Assembly: GCA_015680685.1 (NCBI GenBank)
Contig: MNCI01021461.1
Coordinates: 537,093 to 568,122 of the forward strand
DNA length: 31,030 nucleotides
DNA from: Gnetum montanum
Taxonomy: Eukaryota > Streptophyta > Gnetopsida > Gnetales > Gnetaceae
Reading direction: 5' to 3'
A model generated the notes under the pieces. The model ran no database searches and was not told the DNA's origin. It saw only the letters and a program-made list of their open reading frames with translations. A program made the translations under genes and the position numbers. Shown here in pieces: positions 28,305-31,030 of this stretch. Every line of letters starts with the position of its first letter. Position 1 is the stretch's first letter.

Positions 28305-29560
28305 TCAAGCTCTAAGTTCAACTTTGTTTGTAGCTCTATGTGAGTATTTTTAGCTTGTGGCTGGTGAGGTGTGAGCAATTTTACTCACTCTAGTTTATAA
28401 GTTCTTAGGCTTAGTTGTTATTTAGTAAATCTAAGACCTAAAGTGTAGTAAATTGGTATTTAAATTTTTATTAGTGTAATTAGTGAGCTTTAACGAAACT
28501 TGTAAGACTTAAAAAGCTTGATGTGAAATATTGCTATAGTTTTAACGATGACTACTAGTTTGTTTTTCATACTTGTAAAGTGGAAAATTAATGAAGATTA
28601 ATGTTGTTGCTACCATGTTTGGGACTTATCCTTCTTTCTTAGAATATTTTTTCTTTCTTTTATTATTTATAGGATATTTATGATTTTCTTTCTTTGTCGA
28701 CTACTTTAGGATAACCTTTTTCCTTTATTGTTAGTTTTGAGTGCCTTTCACAAAAGTTACTAGTTATACTAAATTGGAAATTCATATTTTCTTCTTTTAA
28801 GATCAAGCTTTGTTTGAAATTTCTAGTTTCCAAACTAATGTTTTCCTTCTTTATTCATGATTTTTCATGTTTTGTTTTGATTTACCTCTATAGGTTCTAA
28901 TTTTCATTAGCAGTCATACCATCTTTGCAATTATCTTTAGATACCATAAAAAGAATCACCACCCAAAGGCTCAATCCCTATCGCAGTGTCCTTGGAGGGT
29001 TAGTGGATTAGCCAAAGCCTAATCTTTTTTAAGTGGTTGTGCCCAAGCTCGAATCCAAGTCCTAAGTTTTGAGAAACAAGTAGCTTATCATCATTCCAAA
29101 TGATAGTCCTTCTTTTATTATGATAGTATTTTATGTTTTCCCTTAAATTTCTACATTCTTGTGAATTTGAATTTCATTTATGAAAATAAAAAGTGAAAAG
29201 ATTTACCTCAACTTAAGAGATAATTTCATTTTAATAATTTTCTATTAAATCAATTTAGATATTTCCTTTCTTATTTTTGGCAGACTTTGTTATTTTTTCT
29301 AACTCATATAATGTATTTTTTAATTAAATTTTCAAAAAAATTATTTTTTGTAGGTTATTATGTTAAAGTTCCAATCAAAAAAATTTGTTTTGGATAAAGA
29401 TTTCATATAATTTTTATTTTACAAAGTTTATTGCTAGAGAACTTAGTTCCCAAATTAGAGTGATTTCAATTATTGAGGTGTTATATGATAAGATGGAAGT
29501 GTATACTATTGTAACTGGGATATAGACCTCTCCAAGAGGGATTTGGAGATATTAGATCTG
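28305..29560. other. AT-rich spacer between repeat unit 1 and the array
   Basis: About 1.26 kb without a gene. The only structure noted is a weak tRNA-like Pol III promoter pair near 29000-29056. Confidence 0.5.
28975..29075 (+). repeat. Possible tRNA-derived SINE fragment
   Basis: An A-box-like TAGTGGATTAG (about 29001-29011) and a B-box-like GCTCGAATCC (29047-29056) are about 46 bp apart, in the order seen in tRNA-derived plant SINEs. Each has one mismatch to consensus as I recall it. No target duplication or poly(A) tail was found, so this is weak. Confidence 0.25.
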
Positions 29561-31030
29561 TACATAGTAAAATCCTTTTGTGGATATGATTCTTGATAGA
29601 GTCATTCAATCATGATTATAAATTGCATGACCTTAATGCTTTGTGGTTGTTCAACTAAGCATGCACCTATTTATAGGTTTGTAGATTTTGATGGGATTTT
29701 CCCCAAGTTTGTCTTACATGAGACTTGGTTCTTTTGAACTCTTCTTATCTCTATAGGTCAACCTCAAATACTAATGTTATTAGAATATATAACAACATTT
29801 CATGAGTAATTTAACTAAGAAACTGAAGATTATACCCAATTCTTGTAGTTATACTCTAACACTCCTCTTCACTCACAACTTAGTGTGCAACCAATTTAGA
29901 ATCTACCAAAGTTATTTTGTACAAGCTTCCTTTGTTTACTTCCTTATTTATTTCCACAATACTTTGATTCACTCTTTAGATTTATCATCATATTACTTTG
30001 TGACTATGTGCCTTTATGAATGGTTTGGTCTTTATGCATGACCTTTACTTTACTACTCTCTAAAACATCTTCTAAGGCTTTTCACATCAAAATTCTACAA
30101 TGCATTGTCCTTCAATATTTTTGAGCTAGCATGTGACTTTTAGGCCATCAAGTGACTCTCGTGGCTACTCTATTTCTTGCCTTTCATTATTTCATAGCCA
30201 CCTTGGAAGTTCAACTAAGCATGCACCTATCTATAGGTTCATAGATTTTGATGGGATTTTTCTCAAGTTTGTCTTATATGAGACTTGGTTCTTTTGAACT
30301 CTTCTTATCTCTATAGGTCAACCTCAAATGCTAATGTTATCAGAATATATAACAACATTTCATAATAATTTAATTGAGAAACTTAAGATTATACCCAATC
30401 CTTGTAGTTATACTCTAACACTCCTCTTCACTCACAACTTTGTGAGCATGATCATAAATAACAATGTAAATTCAAAACCTACCAGAGTTATTTTGTACAA
30501 GCTTCCTTTATTTACTTTCTTATTTATTTTGAGAGCACTTTGATTTACTTTTTAGATTTATCATCCTATTACTTGGTGATTGTGTGACATTGCGAATGGT
30601 TTGGTCTTTATGCATGAACTTTTCTTTGCTACTTTCTAAAAACATCTTCTAAGGCTTTTCACATCAAAATTTTACAATGCATTGTCCTTTGATATTTTTG
30701 AGTTAGCATGTGACTTTTAGACCATCAAGTGACTCTCATGGCTACTCTATTTCTTGCCTTTCATTATTTTATAGCCACCTTGGAAGTTCAACTAAGCATG
30801 CACCTATCTATTGGTTCATAGATTTTGATGGGAAATTTTCCAAGTTTGTCTTACATGAGACTTGGTTTTTTTGAACTCTTCTTATCTATATAGATCAACC
30901 TCAAATGCTAATGTTTTTGGAATATATAATAACATTTCATGAGTAATTTAACCAAGAAACTTAAGATTATTCCCAATCCCTATAGTCATACTCTAACACT
31001 CCTCTTCACTCATACCTTTGTGATGAGACG
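29561..31030. repeat. Head-to-tail array of a 560-577-bp repeat, running out of the window
   Basis: After a 90-bp lead-in (29561-29650) the units are 29651-30210 (560 bp), 30211-30787 (577 bp) and 30788-31030 (partial). Each begins TCAACTAAGCATGCACCTAT and ends GCCACCTTGGAAGT. Units two and three are near-identical over long stretches, for example TTTTGATGGGATTTTTC and CTATTTCTTGCCTTTCATTA. Short open frames recur in each unit but shift and end differently, so they are not genes. Confidence 0.88.

Noticed and set aside
27890-30543. Recurring short frames with a shared peptide (IIPNPCSYTLT) in the right-end repeat
   Set aside because: The similarity simply follows from the DNA repeat. The frames end at different places and show no sign of selection for protein.

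Overview
The window is plant nuclear DNA, most likely from a seed plant with a large, repeat-rich genome. A gymnosperm is possible, but the sequence does not settle it. The evidence is AT-rich, decayed Ty3/Gypsy LTR retrotransposons whose primer sites resemble the tRNA-Asp site of plant Gypsy elements, plus one intronless GC-rich gene of the plant-specific DUF247 family. I see no CRISPR array, rRNA gene, convincing tRNA gene or bacterial operon.

Positions 1-23864 are a stack of related LTR retrotransposons. All LTRs begin TGATGAG (or a one-base variant) and end CTCATCA or TTCATCA, apart from one that decayed to CTCATTA. Element A (1-2471, minus strand) is cut by the window start and shows a decayed gag, a primer-binding site and its 5' LTR. 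Solo LTR E (3579-5420, plus strand) is split by solo LTR D (3858-4837, minus strand). Element C (5522-22517, minus strand, target duplication GTGCT) is a full gag-PR-RT-RH-IN element. Element B (10833-17868, minus strand, target duplication CTAAT) is inserted inside C's reverse-transcriptase gene. B keeps both LTRs, primer site, polypurine tract, gag and protease but has lost RT, RNase H and integrase. Solo LTR F (22982-23864, minus strand) follows. Every coding region in these elements carries stops, frameshifts or lost catalytic residues.

The most distinctive signal is a 14-bp-periodic array just upstream of the TATA box in the U3 part of the LTRs. It is built mainly on GATATC/AATATT-like cores. 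Its motif and copy number differ between LTRs, and the two LTRs of element C differ in net length by exactly two units.

Positions 22523-22981 hold a short exon-like reading frame behind a good 3' splice-site sequence. Positions 24961-26460 (minus strand) hold the one apparently intact gene, a 499-residue DUF247 protein with a C-terminal membrane segment. It is followed by a tandemly duplicated segment and preceded by a block (about 26600-27080) whose composition suggests organellar origin. The right end (27616-31030) carries a roughly 560-578 bp repeat: one diverged unit, 1.2 kb of other sequence, then a head-to-tail array running out of the window.
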